A DNA stretch of 64,000 nt, from NCBI GenBank assembly GCA_013350335.1, contig CM023542.1, forward strand, positions 8,356,025 through 8,420,024. Reading direction: 5' to 3'. This document shows positions 10,481 to 21,894 of this stretch, one piece after another. The DNA is from Chimonanthus salicifolius (lineage: Eukaryota; Streptophyta; Magnoliopsida; Laurales; Calycanthaceae). Both the position numbers and the translations under genes were made by a program. Numbering within the stretch: the first letter of the stretch is position 1; each line of letters opens with the position of its first letter. Under the pieces are notes generated by a model. The model was not told the origin of the DNA, did no database searches, and was given only the letters and a program-made list of their open reading frames with translations.

Positions 10481-13316
10481 GAGGAATCCAGTTCTGATTT
10501 GTGAATCTTGATCTAAATTAGGATTCCATGTTTTAGATCCTATGTTTTAATGTGATGTTTATACCCCTTTTCAATAATTAAAAGCGATACTAACCCCTTT
10601 TCTTGGTATTATAGTATATATATATTATATATTCACTTCCAAGCCGATATTCTCTGTCTACGGCTGATTCAGCCCGATTACTATCTGTAGTTGAGCGATT
10701 TCCTTCGCCGCTCGATATAAAAGAAGGGTTCGGGTACTGAGTGAGCTCTAAGCCTAACTCGCTATAAGAGAAGTGACCTGAGCACCTTATACCTCTAGGC
10801 ATAACTCAATACTTCAACTTGGTCATGTCTAGAAGACAATATGAGAAGTGGCCTGAGCACCCTATTATATATTGTTGATTATTGTAACTTAAAATAGTCA
10901 GTAACCAAATAGGAGACTCAGTTCCATTTCCCCTGGAGATTTTCAGAAAACAGGATAGAAAGATTTGAAATACTATGAGTATGTATTGCATTGTATCAAT
11001 GTATATTGATTGATTAGTGATTGTATATCTGTTTGCATGTTTGACAGATACTTCGATGCCATACATTTTCGCTGAGGAGACTTAACAATTGCAGTAAGAG
11101 TAAATCAGGTTAAGAAGATCTAGTGCAATGAGTAGTTTCACGGATCAGATTTGATGAACCCACTTATATGCCTAGACTTGATGCACTATTGTGAAAAATG
11201 CTTATTGTTATCTATGATGTTTATCATATATTATGATTATGGTACTTATGAGTTATGATGATGAAACTAATTCCACGTACCCTTAAAATACTGAACTATT
11301 ATCGGCCTCGAGTGTGTCGGTTTGAGTCTACTGGACTAGGTGGGTCAGTTGCTGGCTTCGGGTTTGTCAGTACCGGCCTAGGTGTCGGAGATGTACTTGT
11401 AAGGATTGTATTTTGACCATATCAGGACTTAATACTTATAGTCTCAGTGTAACGTCTACGTGTTAAGGTGGATGTCAGTAGTGATGAAATTATTATGAGA
11501 TTTTGGACAAGATGAAACTCTTATGTTGATTTTGGCTAACCTGATATTATGTACATTGCATTGTTATGTTCTTTCACTAGGTTAGTTAGCTCACGCTACT
11601 CACATTTCAAAAGATGTACCTGAGGAGGAGGAACCTCAGCATCAAGCTTAAGAGGGTTAAGCTGTCGCGGCTTCTTGGGATTCCCACGGATGAGAATTTC
11701 TTTCTTTTAACTTTTGGGTTCACTCGAACCATATTTTGTGTAAAGTATCTGTAACTCCCCATCCCGTTACGGGCGCGTTATCTCCGAAAAACCTCAGAAG
11801 TTACAAAAGACAGATATCGAGTACAAAAATAACAACAAATTTTTATTTTTTTAAACGGGGTAACTACTTCCCGTCCAACACCCCACAAGTTCAGAACTAG
11901 AATAAACACAACGAACCACAAATGTAAACTAATCAACAGGTTATACAGTCATCAAAACATACATGTGGTTGAATCTATGTAACTAAGGTTCTCAAACATC
12001 AAACATACCATGAGCAAAACTTCTATTCTCTACTACTCCTCTCCTAGTATTTGCTCAAGGGGCCCGCCTGGCTCCTCTGCGGTCGGAGTACCTGAAAGGT
12101 AAGGGGTGAGCAAAATAGCCCAACAAGAGAACATATCACATATTAACAAGATAGTTATAGATCACATATGAAAGGAGCAGTAAATATCATAAGTGAATAA
12201 CATCCATACCTACGATACTCAACTACTCTATTAACCGATATTCCATTAACCAAATCCAAGAAATCATTTCCAAAGTCCACATCAGGTCCTCCAACGAACC
12301 CCGATCTCCCTACCAGTATCAACGGGAGACTAAAGAATACACAACTACCTCACCCACACGAATCGTGTCGGAAACCACCTCGACCATTCCCGAGAGAACC
12401 AAACTCTAGGGTAGGCACCTCGACCGCCGGAACACAACGGGGAGACCCACATCCCCTATGGGGTCTCGACCGCCGAGTGTAACGGGGAAGTCCTCCCAAC
12501 CACCAAACTCATCTCATCATCATGAATGTATACACATAAACCAAACCTCTCATGCATGCATATGGTATCTTGATCATGTATGACAACACAAAAATATTCT
12601 GACATAACGTCAATATCAACAACATGCCCCATCATGCGGTTAACGACACATAGCAGTGCTTAAACTCATACTTCTATCTCTAACAAGAGATTACATATAC
12701 ATATTATGCGTAAACATGTAAGGCATCACAACATCTTCCAACTATTGTGTTCAACATCCATCTACACTCATCTCATTCATCGTAATATCATATATGTGTT
12801 ATGCTTAAACACAAACATATCTTCAACAACTTTCAAGCATTAATAACCATCATTCAATCAGAATTTTACATTAATAGCATAATTGACTTGGGTGAACCCG
12901 AACGGATCCCTTGCCACATGTTCATTTCAATGGTTCCCTTACCGAGTGGCTTAATAAACGAAAGGGTCTCATTCAAATCACTCAATGTCCGAGATTATAG
13001 GTTAAGAATGCGAATGCGTGTTAAAGCAGTGATAAGTTCCTCACCGTGTGCATTTTCGAAGCCCAAACGATGAAAGCAGGTTGAAGGATGCGATGCACGG
13101 GTTACCGGGCCTGAGGAACTGGGATGGGTACCAAAACTAGGATGGCTCCGTAAAACTGGAGAGATCCCACAAATCTGGTTGGAAGCGGGCTAGAAACGCT
13201 CTTGCGGACGAGCCCACAAACGGGCTGGAAGAGTTGAAATACGATCTGAGAGGATACAGAACGAACTAGAAACACTCCAAAAGTGATCCCAAAACGACCC
13301 ATAAAATGGGGGCTTG

Positions 13317-13375
13317 GGCCGGGCAAAAAGTGGGCCGGGCCTAAAGTGGGCCGGGCCTAAAATGAGCCGGGCCAA
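13317..13375. repeat. GGGCCGGGC short tandem units in the LTR
   Basis: Units of about 16-20 bp reading GGGCCGGGCCTAAAGT and variants. This LTR has one unit more than the other LTR (about 20282-20328), so the array changed after insertion or during reverse transcription. Confidence 0.65.
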
Positions 13376-14040
13376 GCTACTAGGCCGGACTGGGTTGCTG
13401 GGCCGAGAGTCTAGTCGGGTCGGACTGGATCTGTTGAGCTGGGCTTACACAAACTGGGCCTGCACGAGCTGGGCCGAGCAGGCTGCTGGGTTCGAGTTGG
13501 GCCCGTTAAGACTGGGTTGCAAGGGCACATAACCGAACTCACTGTGTCAACTCACTACGAGTTGACTTAGCAGCTCAACAAAACAAAAAAAAGGGAAGAA
13601 GAATAAGGAAGAGAAAACACTCGGGTCCAACAAAGGGGGGAGGTGGCGGCGACCAAAGAGGAGAGGATGGAAAGGTGGCGGCGGCGGGTTTAGGGTTAGG
13701 AGAGATTAGGGTTTTAGTTTTGAAAGGGGGAAAAGAAGAAGGGAGGAGGAAAACCGAGGAAGAGGTGGAGTGGCGGTGGCGACGGATTAGGGTTTGAGGG
13801 AGGGTTAGGACTAGGGTTTTGTAAAAGAGAAGAGAAAAAGAGAGAGAGGGAGGGGGCGGAGGCTGAAAGCAAAGGAAGGGGGAGAGAAAAGAGAGGAAAA
13901 AGGAGAAGAGGAAGAAAAGAGGGTGGAAGAAGACCGAGAGAGGCGCAATGGGGAAGGGCGGCGGCAAGGGTTGGGTTTTAGGGTTAAGGAAAGGAGAGGG
14001 AAGAAGAGAAGAGAATAGGGGAAGGAAGGAAGAAAGAGAG

Positions 14041-14050
14041 TTTATATATG
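14041..14050 (-). promoter_or_regulatory. TATA box of the 3' LTR
   Basis: CATATATAAA on the minus strand, directly followed in the direction of transcription by a long CT-rich leader (CTCTCTTTCTTCC). The same box is at 21001-21010 in the other LTR. Confidence 0.6.
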
Positions 14051-14339
14051 AGAGAGCTAGGGTTTAGGTTTTGAACTTTTTTTTTGGAAAGACACAATAT
14101 TTATAAAATATTTTTAAGATAATACTCAAAGTGTGATTTTCCAATATTTTTGCATGAATAAATAAATAATAAACCAAAATTACCAAAATGCCCTTTGAGC
14201 CTCCGAGCTCAAAACCGGGTAAGTGGGGCCCACCACTGAGCCTACACAATCTCCACTGTCACCAAAACACCAAAAACAATTAGAAGATCCACAAAACTCT
14301 CAAAGACCCCGAAAAAAAAAATCTGGTCGGGTCGTTACA

Positions 14340-14358
14340 ACAATACCCCCTTAAAGGA
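14340..14358 (-). other. Polypurine tract of the chromovirus
   Basis: On the minus strand the bases just before the 3' LTR read CCTTTAAGGGGGTATTGT. Upstream is the conserved FEDEI-coding phrase found before the 3' LTR of plant Tekay-type elements. Confidence 0.7.
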
Positions 14359-14409
14359 ATTTCGTCCTCGAAATTCAAACTAAACTTATACCTCAAATCT
14401 CAAAGAAGG

Positions 14410-14600
14410 ATAGAAACTGTATCCGCATCATTACCTCGTTACCCCAAGCAGAAGACTCCCTACTCCTGCACTGCCAAACCACTAAAACCAAACGGATAGT
14501 CTTGCCACAAAGCATTTACTCTCTAGAATCCTCGATCTGCATTGGTCCTTCTTCATAGGTAACGTCCTCGTTGAGTTCCACGTCTTCCCAGTTTAGCACA
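14410..14600 (-). pseudogene. Chromodomain remnant
   Basis: Minus-strand translation gives DVTYEEGPMQI, the usual lead-in of the chromodomain in plant chromoviruses. After a frame change, VVWQ...SAWG...MR matches the VLW...ATWE...M tail. In live elements this domain fuses to integrase and steers insertion by binding histone marks. Here it is broken by frameshifts. Confidence 0.65.
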
Positions 14601-14989
14601 TGCGATGAATCCTGATGATACTTCCGAAGCATTGAAGCATGGAAGACGTTGCGTACTCGGGCGAGACACAGAGGAAGTGCAGGTCCATAAGCCACTCCCC
14701 CGGTTCTCTCTAGTAGCTCAAAAGAACCAATATCTCAAGGTGACAGCTTCCTTCGACGCCCAAACCTTTGAATCCCATGACAGGGCGAGACCCGAAGGAA
14801 AACATAGTCTCCAATAGCAACTCCAGTGCCCTCCTCTGACGGTCAACATAACACTTCTGCCGTCTCTGGGCAACCAACAATTTCTTGTCTGGTCAAACTC
14901 ATCTGCTCAGTAGGCTCACTAACCATGTATGGTCCTGACATCACTGTGTCACTGATCTCGGCCCACAAAAGGGTGATTTGCACAATCTA

Positions 14990-15690
14990 ACTTACAAGGC
15001 CCATACGGAGCCATTTGATACTAGCTTAGTATCTGTAGTTGTAGACAAACTCAACCAAGTGTAACTAACCCTCCAAACTACTGTCACGATCAAAAACACA
15101 AACTCGGAGTATATCCTCTAAGATCTGAATGGTCCACTCAGACTGACCATCTGATTGCGGATGAAAAGTCGCATTGAGACATAATTGTGTGCCCAACTCC
15201 CTCTACACGTTCGGCCAGAACCGAGAGACGAACCTCCGGCCCCGATATGAGACAATTGACTAAAGCACACCATGTCGACTGACTGCCTCTGCCAAGTACA
15301 GTTGACTCAAGTCTTAAGGGAATTTGTCCTCTTCATGCCAATGAAACGGGCCGACTTAGTCAATCGATCCACTATGACCCACACTGCTTCAAGTCTCCGA
15401 GGCGGCTTCTGCAAACCCGCCACGAAATCCATTGGAAGGTGATCCCACTTCCACTCAGTGATCAGAAGAGGCCGCAGTTCACCATCGGGTTTCGAACGTT
15501 CTATCTTGACCTGCTGACAAGTCGAACAGTGGGTCACAAACTCGGCGACTGCTCTCTTCATACTTTTCCACCAGAATTGTTGATGCAAGTCATGGTACAT
15601 CCTTGTACACCTTGGATGCACGACGAACTTGGAGTTATGAAAGTGTCGTAGTACCTCCTCGCGACACTGCCCGGATATGCGCATAAACAG
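14990..15690 (-). pseudogene. Ty3/gypsy integrase remnant
   Basis: The open piece 15307-15684 has the H2C2 zinc region (...YHDLHQQFWW...HCSTCQQVK) and the start of the catalytic core (WKWDHLPMDFVAGL, VIVDRLTKSARF). Downstream, in pieces, come GTQLCLNATFHPQSDGQSE and LVEFVYNY, the rest of the core. Stops and frame changes separate them. Order and motifs are those of Ty3/gypsy integrase. Confidence 0.85.
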
Positions 15691-16149
15691 TTATCGTGAA
15701 AGATCAAACTACTATCTTGTCTCACAGTCCATCCAAAGATTCACTGACATTGGCCACCGCATTCCTAAATGCAATACACCCCTCACCTCTCTGCTGCGCT
15801 CTCAAAACTCTATTATAAATCTCTGGCTGAACAACCATGCTACAAGGTCTGGATGCTCTACATCCTCCGATCATATTTGATAAGGCTGCCCTCGTCCTTC
15901 GACTCAAGGCGTTGCAATTACGCTTACTTTACTGGGGTGGTAAGACAACACGACGTCGTAGTCACCAAAGTACTCTATCCACAGTCTCTGTCTCAAATTT
16001 AGTTCATTCTGTGTGAACAGATACCTTCGACTATGATGATCTGAGAAATCCTCGAACCTCTCACCATATGACCAAGTCTCCAGGTCCTTAGTATAAAAAC
16101 TGCAACCGCTAACTCTAAGTCAAGAGTAGGATAATTCTGTTCATGAGCC

Positions 16150-17060
16150 TTAAGTTGTCTCGAACCATAAGCTACCACTCTCCCTTCCTACATCTGTGTA
16201 CAACTCCACATCACCGCAAGCATCACAGTACGCCGCATAGCCACAACCTCTCTCTGGTACTAACAACATCGGAGCGGAAGTAAAACTCTTCTTCAGCCTC
16301 CGCCTCACAAGTCTTATCCCAGACGAACTGCACACCCTTGTGAGTCAACCTTGTCATGGGCGTGGCGATCTTGGAAAAACCTCTGATGAACCGCCGATAG
16401 CAACTCGCAAGACACAAAAGTTGCGGATCTCGATCATACTCCGCGATTGTTCCCCTCTCATAACAGTCTCAACCTTGGATGAATCTACGGGCACACATTC
16501 AGCTGACACTTTGTGTCAAGAAACTGAACCTCTGGCATCTAAAATTCACACTTGTTGTACTTCGCACAAAGCTTGTGATCCCTCAAGACATGAAGTATAG
16601 TCTCAGATGCTGCTCATGATCCTCCTCTGATGCTGAACATATCAAGATATCGTCAATGAACACCACTACAACCGGTCCAGGCACGGTCTGAATATCCTTT
16701 TTTTTTTTTTGGTCGTCGGGGCATTACTTACCCCAAACGGCATCACCTCAAACTCAAAGAGTCCAAAACGAGTACGGAAGGTAGTCTTCTCAATATCACA
16801 CCCCCGCATCCTCATTGATGGTAACCCGAACAAAGGTCTATCTTAGAGAAACAATTAGATTCTCTCAATTGGTCAAACCGACCATCAATCCTTGGCAATG
16901 GATACTTATTTTTCATTGAACTTTGCTCAACTGCCGATAATCAAAGCACAGCCTCATGGAGCCATCTTTCTTCTTAGCAAACAACGCTGGTGCACCACGA
17001 GAAGAAGTGCTAGGCTGAATGAAGCTAAGGATTTCTAACTCCCTGAACTCTTTCTCCAAC
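16150..17060 (-). pseudogene. Reverse transcriptase / RNase H remnant
   Basis: Minus-strand fragments match Ty3/gypsy [18 protein letters not shown]...[16 protein letters not shown] at about 16920-17030. The RT-RNase H connection [19 protein letters not shown] lies at about 16330-16410. Several stops and frame changes lie between. A T-tract at 16699-16710 interrupts the coding match. Confidence 0.8.
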
Positions 17061-17459
17061 TCCAAAACCCCTGCCGGTAATCCAAGCACAAACTCATAAA
17101 GCCATCCCCTTCTTGGTCAACAAGGCCGTTGAGCTCCAAGGAGGGCGCTGGGTCAATTGTGACCAAGAGGCTCCAACTCCCCGAACTAACTATTTAGCTC
17201 CCACACTCCTATTGGCACCACACGATAATGAGTAACCGAGACAGGTGCCACATCGAGAGAACAGACCCATAACAAAACCCACCTTACGATGTGACGACAA
17301 TCCAAGGAGCTTCTCCGGAAGGATATCCGGGAACCCTCGGACCATGCGGGGTATCTCAACATTCGCTAACTCCGAACTTTCCTCCAACCCAAACTGCACA
17401 ACTCCTCCACGTCCGAACTATGAGTTGTAAACTTCTTGATAAAAGCATCCCCACTAGGA

Positions 17460-18670
17460 ACTGACTCTCACTCACTTACGGTAACAATCCAAGGTAACCT
17501 GATGGGAGAACAACAATTCCGTCCCAAGATGAAGTCGAACTCTGACATCTCCAAAACTCGTAAACCGACCTTCAACTCTAACTCCAAAGGTTAAAACGCA
17601 CAATCCACGAATCTGGTCCACAACCAGCGAAACTCAAGACAGAAACAAAGGGGGAACACTGGAAATGGGCAATACACCGGTCAAGAGCTAAGAAACACTC
17701 ATGTGCCCCACTCAAAGCGCTAAGCTCCCAACTTACTCATACATCAAGACCGGCCCATTCACTGGGCCCACTGGAGTTTCAACAGCCAACCCTACTAATC
17801 TGACCTAAACAAGCCCTTAGTAATGCCACAAGTACCTCTAACTATAATACTGGACTTGCGGGAGTCATCGAACCAGACATACAACCACTGGCTCAGCCCT
17901 CAGGCACTCCCCTCAATCCAAAGCACCAAACGGGTCTATCTAACAACTCAAATATACCAAGCCCATCTACCCCTTATGGAATTCCATCGGCCATCTACAG
18001 AGTTAGCCGGCCGGACTCGGTAAACGTCCATAAATTTCCAATGAGTCGATCTTCATACTAACTAGTCACAAGCGAGGCCCACATACAATGGCCTCGCACT
18101 CTAAACACGAGCCTCCTATGAACCTAGGAGGTAGACCCACAATACAGTCTTCTCCCATCAACACTAGCCCCTCGAACGATCTCACTTCAATCACAGTCTG
18201 AAGGCCCTTTGACTCCACCACAATACTCGAGCCACTTTGAAAGGAAAAAGAAAAAAGTATTACCAACGTACCTCAAAAGTGAGGGCTCCTCCTAAAGTGG
18301 GTCCCACCAAGGAACACCTCTAATTACTCTATGGAGTAAAATCAACCTGACTCCAAACCTAGAGCACTATATCCCACAGCTCCGGTGACCACGTCACGGT
18401 GCTCCACACACTCCAACGAACGATCTATCTCACCACTGACTTACTTACGTATCAAAAGTTGGATAGCCTCAACCGAGCAAGAATCAGCCATAGAACACTT
18501 CTCAAGTACACTAACCGAAGGGAAGCGTATCAAACATACCGCAAAAGCTTAAGGTGTTTACGCATTACCCACAACCCGGTTCCATCTACCCTATCACACA
18601 GGGGGTGAACCTAGTCTCTAGTCATAATCACATCAATCTTTGTCCCATGCACAGTCCAAGAGTTGAATCG
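17460..18670 (-). pseudogene. Protease linker and decayed gag region
   Basis: Near 17500-17545 the minus strand encodes MSEFDFILGRN, like the (D/E)FDVILGMDW phrase after the protease of these elements. Between there and the PBS no gag motif is recognisable, and the stretch is shorter than a normal gag. Partial deletion or heavy decay is likely. Confidence 0.5.
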
Positions 18671-18671
18671 T

Positions 18672-18683
18672 GCTCTGATACCA
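18672..18683 (-). other. Primer-binding site (initiator tRNA-Met)
   Basis: TGGTATCAGAGC on the minus strand, two bases inside the 5' LTR. This is the standard plant PBS complementary to the 3' end of initiator methionine tRNA, and it fixes the element's orientation. Confidence 0.9.
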
Positions 18684-18685
18684 AC

Positions 18686-21298
18686 TGTAACGCCCCATCC
18701 TATTACGGGTGCGTTATCTCCAAAAAACCTTAGTAGTTACAAAAGACAGATATCGGGTACAAAAATAACAACAATTTTTTTTTGGAAACGGGGTAACTAC
18801 TTCCCGTCCAACAGCCCACAAGTTCAGAACTAGAATAAACACAACGAACCACAAATGTAAACTAATCAACAGGTTATACAGTCATCAAAACATACATGTG
18901 GTTGAATCTATGTAACTAAGGTTCTCAAACATCAAACATAGCATGAGCAAAACTTCTATTTTCTACTACTCCTCTCCTAGTATTTACTCAAGGGGCCCAC
19001 CTGGCCCCTCTGCGGTCAGAGTACCTGAAAGGTAAGGGGTGAGCAAAACATCCATACCTACGATACTCAACTACTCTATTAACCGAACATATCACATATC
19101 ACATATTAACAAGATAGCTATAGATCACATATGAAAGGAGCAGTAAATATCATAAGTGAATAACATCCATACCTACGATACTCAACTACTCTATTAACCG
19201 ATATTCCATTAACCAAATCCAAGAAATCATTTCCAAAGTCCACATCATGTCCTCCAACGAACCCCGATCTCCCTACCAGTATCAACGGGAGACTAAAGAA
19301 TACACAACTACCTCACCCACACGAATCGTGTCGGAAACCACCTCGACCATTCCCGAGAGAACCAAACTCTAGGGTAGGCACCTCGACCGCCGGAACACAA
19401 CGGGGAGACCCACATCCCCTATGGGGTCTCGACCGCCGAGTGTAACGGGGAAGTCCTCCCAACCACCAAACTCATCTCATCATCATGAATGTATACACAT
19501 AAACCAAACCTCTCATGCATGCATATGGTATCTTGATCATGTATGACAACACAAAAATATTCTGACATAACGTCAATATCAACAACATGCCCCATCATGC
19601 GGTTAACGACACATAGCAGTGCTTAAACTCATACTTCTATCTCTAACAAGAGATTACATATACATATTATGCGTAAACATGTAAGGCATCACAACATCTT
19701 CCAACTATTGTGTTCAACATCCATCTACACTCATCTCATTCATCGTAATATCATATATGTGTTATGCTTAAACACAAACATATCTTCAACAACTTTCAAG
19801 CATTAATAACCATCATTCAATCAGAATTTTACATTAATAGCATAATTGACTTGGGTGAACCCGAACGGATCCCTTGCCACATGTTCATTTCAATGGTTCC
19901 CTTACCGAGTGGCTTAATAAACGAAAGGGTCTCATTCAAATCACTCAATGTCCGAGATTATAGGTTAAGAATGCGAATGCATGTTAAAGTAGTGATAAGT
20001 TCCCTCACCGTGTGCATTTTCGAAGCTCAAACGATGAAAGCAGGTTGAAGGATGCGATGCACGGGTTACCGGGCCTGAGGAACTGGGATGGGTACGCAAA
20101 ACTAGGATGGCTTCACAAAACTGGGGCGATCCCACAAATCTGGTTAGAAGCGGGCTAGAAACGCTCTTGCGGACGAGCCCACAAACGGGTTGGAAGAGTT
20201 GAAATACGATCTGAGAGGATACAGAACGAACTAGAAACACTCCAAAAGTGATCCCAAAACGACCCATAAAATGGGGGCTTGGGCCGGGCCTAAAGTGGGT
20301 CGGGCCTAAAATGGGCCGGGCCAAGCTACTAGGCCGGACTGGGTTGCTAGGCCGAGAGTCTAGTCGGGTCGGACTGGATCTGTTGAGCTGGGCTTACACA
20401 AACTGGGCCTGCACGAGCTGGGCCGAGCAGGCTGCTGGGTTCGAGTTGGGCCCGTTGGGCCAAGACTGGGTTGCAAGGGCACATAACCGAACTCACTGTG
20501 TCAACTCACTACGAGTCGACTCAGCAGCTCAACAAAACAAAAAAGGGGAAGAAGAATAAGGAAGAGAAAACACTCGGGTCCAACAAAGGGGGGAGGTGGC
20601 GGCGACCAAGGAGGAGAGGATGGAAAGGTGGCAGCAGCGGGTTTAGGGTTAGGAGAGATTAGGGTTTTAGTTTTGAAAGGGGGAAAAGAAGAAGGGAGGA
20701 GGAAAACCGAGGAAGAGGTGGAGTGGCGGCGGCGACGGATTAGGGTTTGAGGGAGGGTTAGGATTAGGGTTTTGTAAAAGAGAAGAGAAAAAGAGAGAGA
20801 GGTAGGGGGTGTTGGCCGAAAGCAAAGGAAGGGGGAGAGAAAAGAGAGGAAAAAGGAGAAGAGGAAGAAGAGAGGGCAGAAGAAGCCGAGAGAGAGGCGT
20901 ATTGGGGAAGGGCGGCGGCAGCTGTAAGGGTTGGGTTTTAGGGTTAAGGAAAGGAGAGGGAAGAAGAGAAGAGAAGAGGGGAAGGAAGGAAGAAAGAGAG
21001 TTTATATATGATTGAGCTAGGGTTTAGGTTTTGAGCTTTTTTTTTGGAAAGACACAATATTTATAAAATAATTTTTAAGATAATACTCAAAGTGTGATTT
21101 TCCAATATTTTTGCATGAATAAATAAATAATAAACCAAAATTACCAAAATGCCCTTTGAGCCTCCGAGCTCAAAACTGGGCAAGTGGGGCCCACCACTGA
21201 GCCTACACAATCTCCACTATCACCAAAACACCAAAAACAACTAGAAGATCAACAAAACTCTCAAAGACCTCGAAAAAAAATCTTGTCGGGTCGTTACA
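18686..21298 (-). repeat. 5' LTR of the chromovirus (2613 bp)
   Basis: Near-identical partner of 11750-14339. It has a 40-bp segment (19047-19086) that repeats 19162-19201 and replaces a short stretch found in the other LTR. Its TATA box is at 21001-21010. It ends GTTACA and is followed by the target copy GTACC. Confidence 0.92.
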
Positions 21299-21589
21299 GT
21301 ACCTCATGTGGCACTTGTTTTGATATGGCTTGTACAAACCACTATGTGACCGCAGTTACTCTGATCTGAATAAGTTATATTTCGTTTATGGAAATATTCG
21401 ATTGTATGATATGTGTTTGCTGGTGAGTAGGTTTATGGTTTATGTTTGAGTCTACACGTTGAGAACATGTGTTGCTTTTATATATGGCCCTAACTTTTAA
21501 TCTAACCCAATTAGAAGTCTTTGAGATTAGTTAAAAAAAAAAAAAAAATCTGTAGCATTTCGGGCCAACTTCTGGATCAGAGCATTACA

Positions 21590-21857
21590 GAAATAGTCTA
21601 AGTCCTCTGCATACTTATTCAACTTCAAATGCAAATAAATCCAGAAAAGCAGAAAAGCATATGAGAAAGATGTGATGGATGAGGAATCAGCCTTTCAAAA
21701 TTTCAAATCATGCCTCATATTTCTTGTATTTTTCTTAATCCTTCTTTCTATATTTATCTCTACTGGTGTTTCTTACTTGTAGTTTGTGCAACGGTCAAAT
21801 CTCTATGACTATGGTTATCTAATAAAATATCTAAAATTTTTAATAAAAAATAGACAA

Positions 21858-21894
<37 letters not shown>

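Larger units (their letters stand above)
11750..14339 (-). repeat. 3' LTR of the chromovirus (2590 bp)
   Basis: On the minus strand it begins TGTAACGACCCGACC and ends in TTACA. It carries a TATA box at 14041-14050, a pyrimidine-rich leader with AACCCTAA-like telo-box words (13670-14060), and three GGGCCGGGC-type units at about 13317-13373. Compared with the 5' LTR it lacks a 40-bp internal duplication and has one more GGGCCGGGC unit. Single-base differences look few (roughly several percent or less, by eye). Confidence 0.92.
11750..21298 (-). mobile_element. Tekay/Del-type Ty3/gypsy chromovirus with both LTRs
   Basis: Two near-identical LTRs (11750-14339 and 18686-21298) flank a 4.35 kb decayed internal region. 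Flanks are GTATC (11745-11749) and GTACC (21299-21303), a 5-bp target duplication with one mismatch. On the minus strand the order is LTR, PBS for initiator tRNA-Met, pol remnants (protease, RT, RNase H, integrase), a chromodomain-like stretch, purine tract, LTR. The pre-LTR phrase encoding FEDEI followed by a GGGGG tract, and the YEEGP motif after integrase, are typical of the Tekay/Del clade. The internal region is short for this clade and has stops throughout, so the element cannot move on its own. Confidence 0.93.
8837..21589 (+). mobile_element. Solo LTR (about 3.2 kb), split by a nested chromovirus
   Basis: The outer segments 8837-11749 and 21299-21589 together make one LTR of about 3,200 bp. 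Both align with the reverse complement of the uninterrupted solo LTR at 54162-57353, for example TGTAATRC.CTGACCC at the 5' end and the GATCCAACTCGTCTAG phrase about 120 bp in. Ends are TGTAAT and ATTACA. Flanks are GGAAT (8832-8836) and GAAAT (21590-21594), a 5-bp duplication with one mismatch. No internal region follows, so it is a solo LTR left by LTR-LTR recombination. A TATA box (TCTATAAAT, 9629-9637) gives plus-strand orientation. Shared terminal words with the nested element suggest a related chromovirus lineage. Confidence 0.88.

Noticed and set aside
10023..10497. Several overlapping frames on both strands
   Set aside because: They come from the repeated TTCCGA/TCGGAA words and have no family match.
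13670..13810. TTAGGG-like words as a telomere or interstitial telomeric repeat
   Set aside because: The words are irregular, mixed with purine-rich text, and found equally in both LTRs; they are telo-box-like promoter words and not a telomeric array.
13575..13967. 130-codon minus-strand frame with Pro/Phe/Ser-rich product
   Set aside because: It is the translation of the CT-rich leader of the LTR; the composition explains it and the other LTR does not keep the frame.
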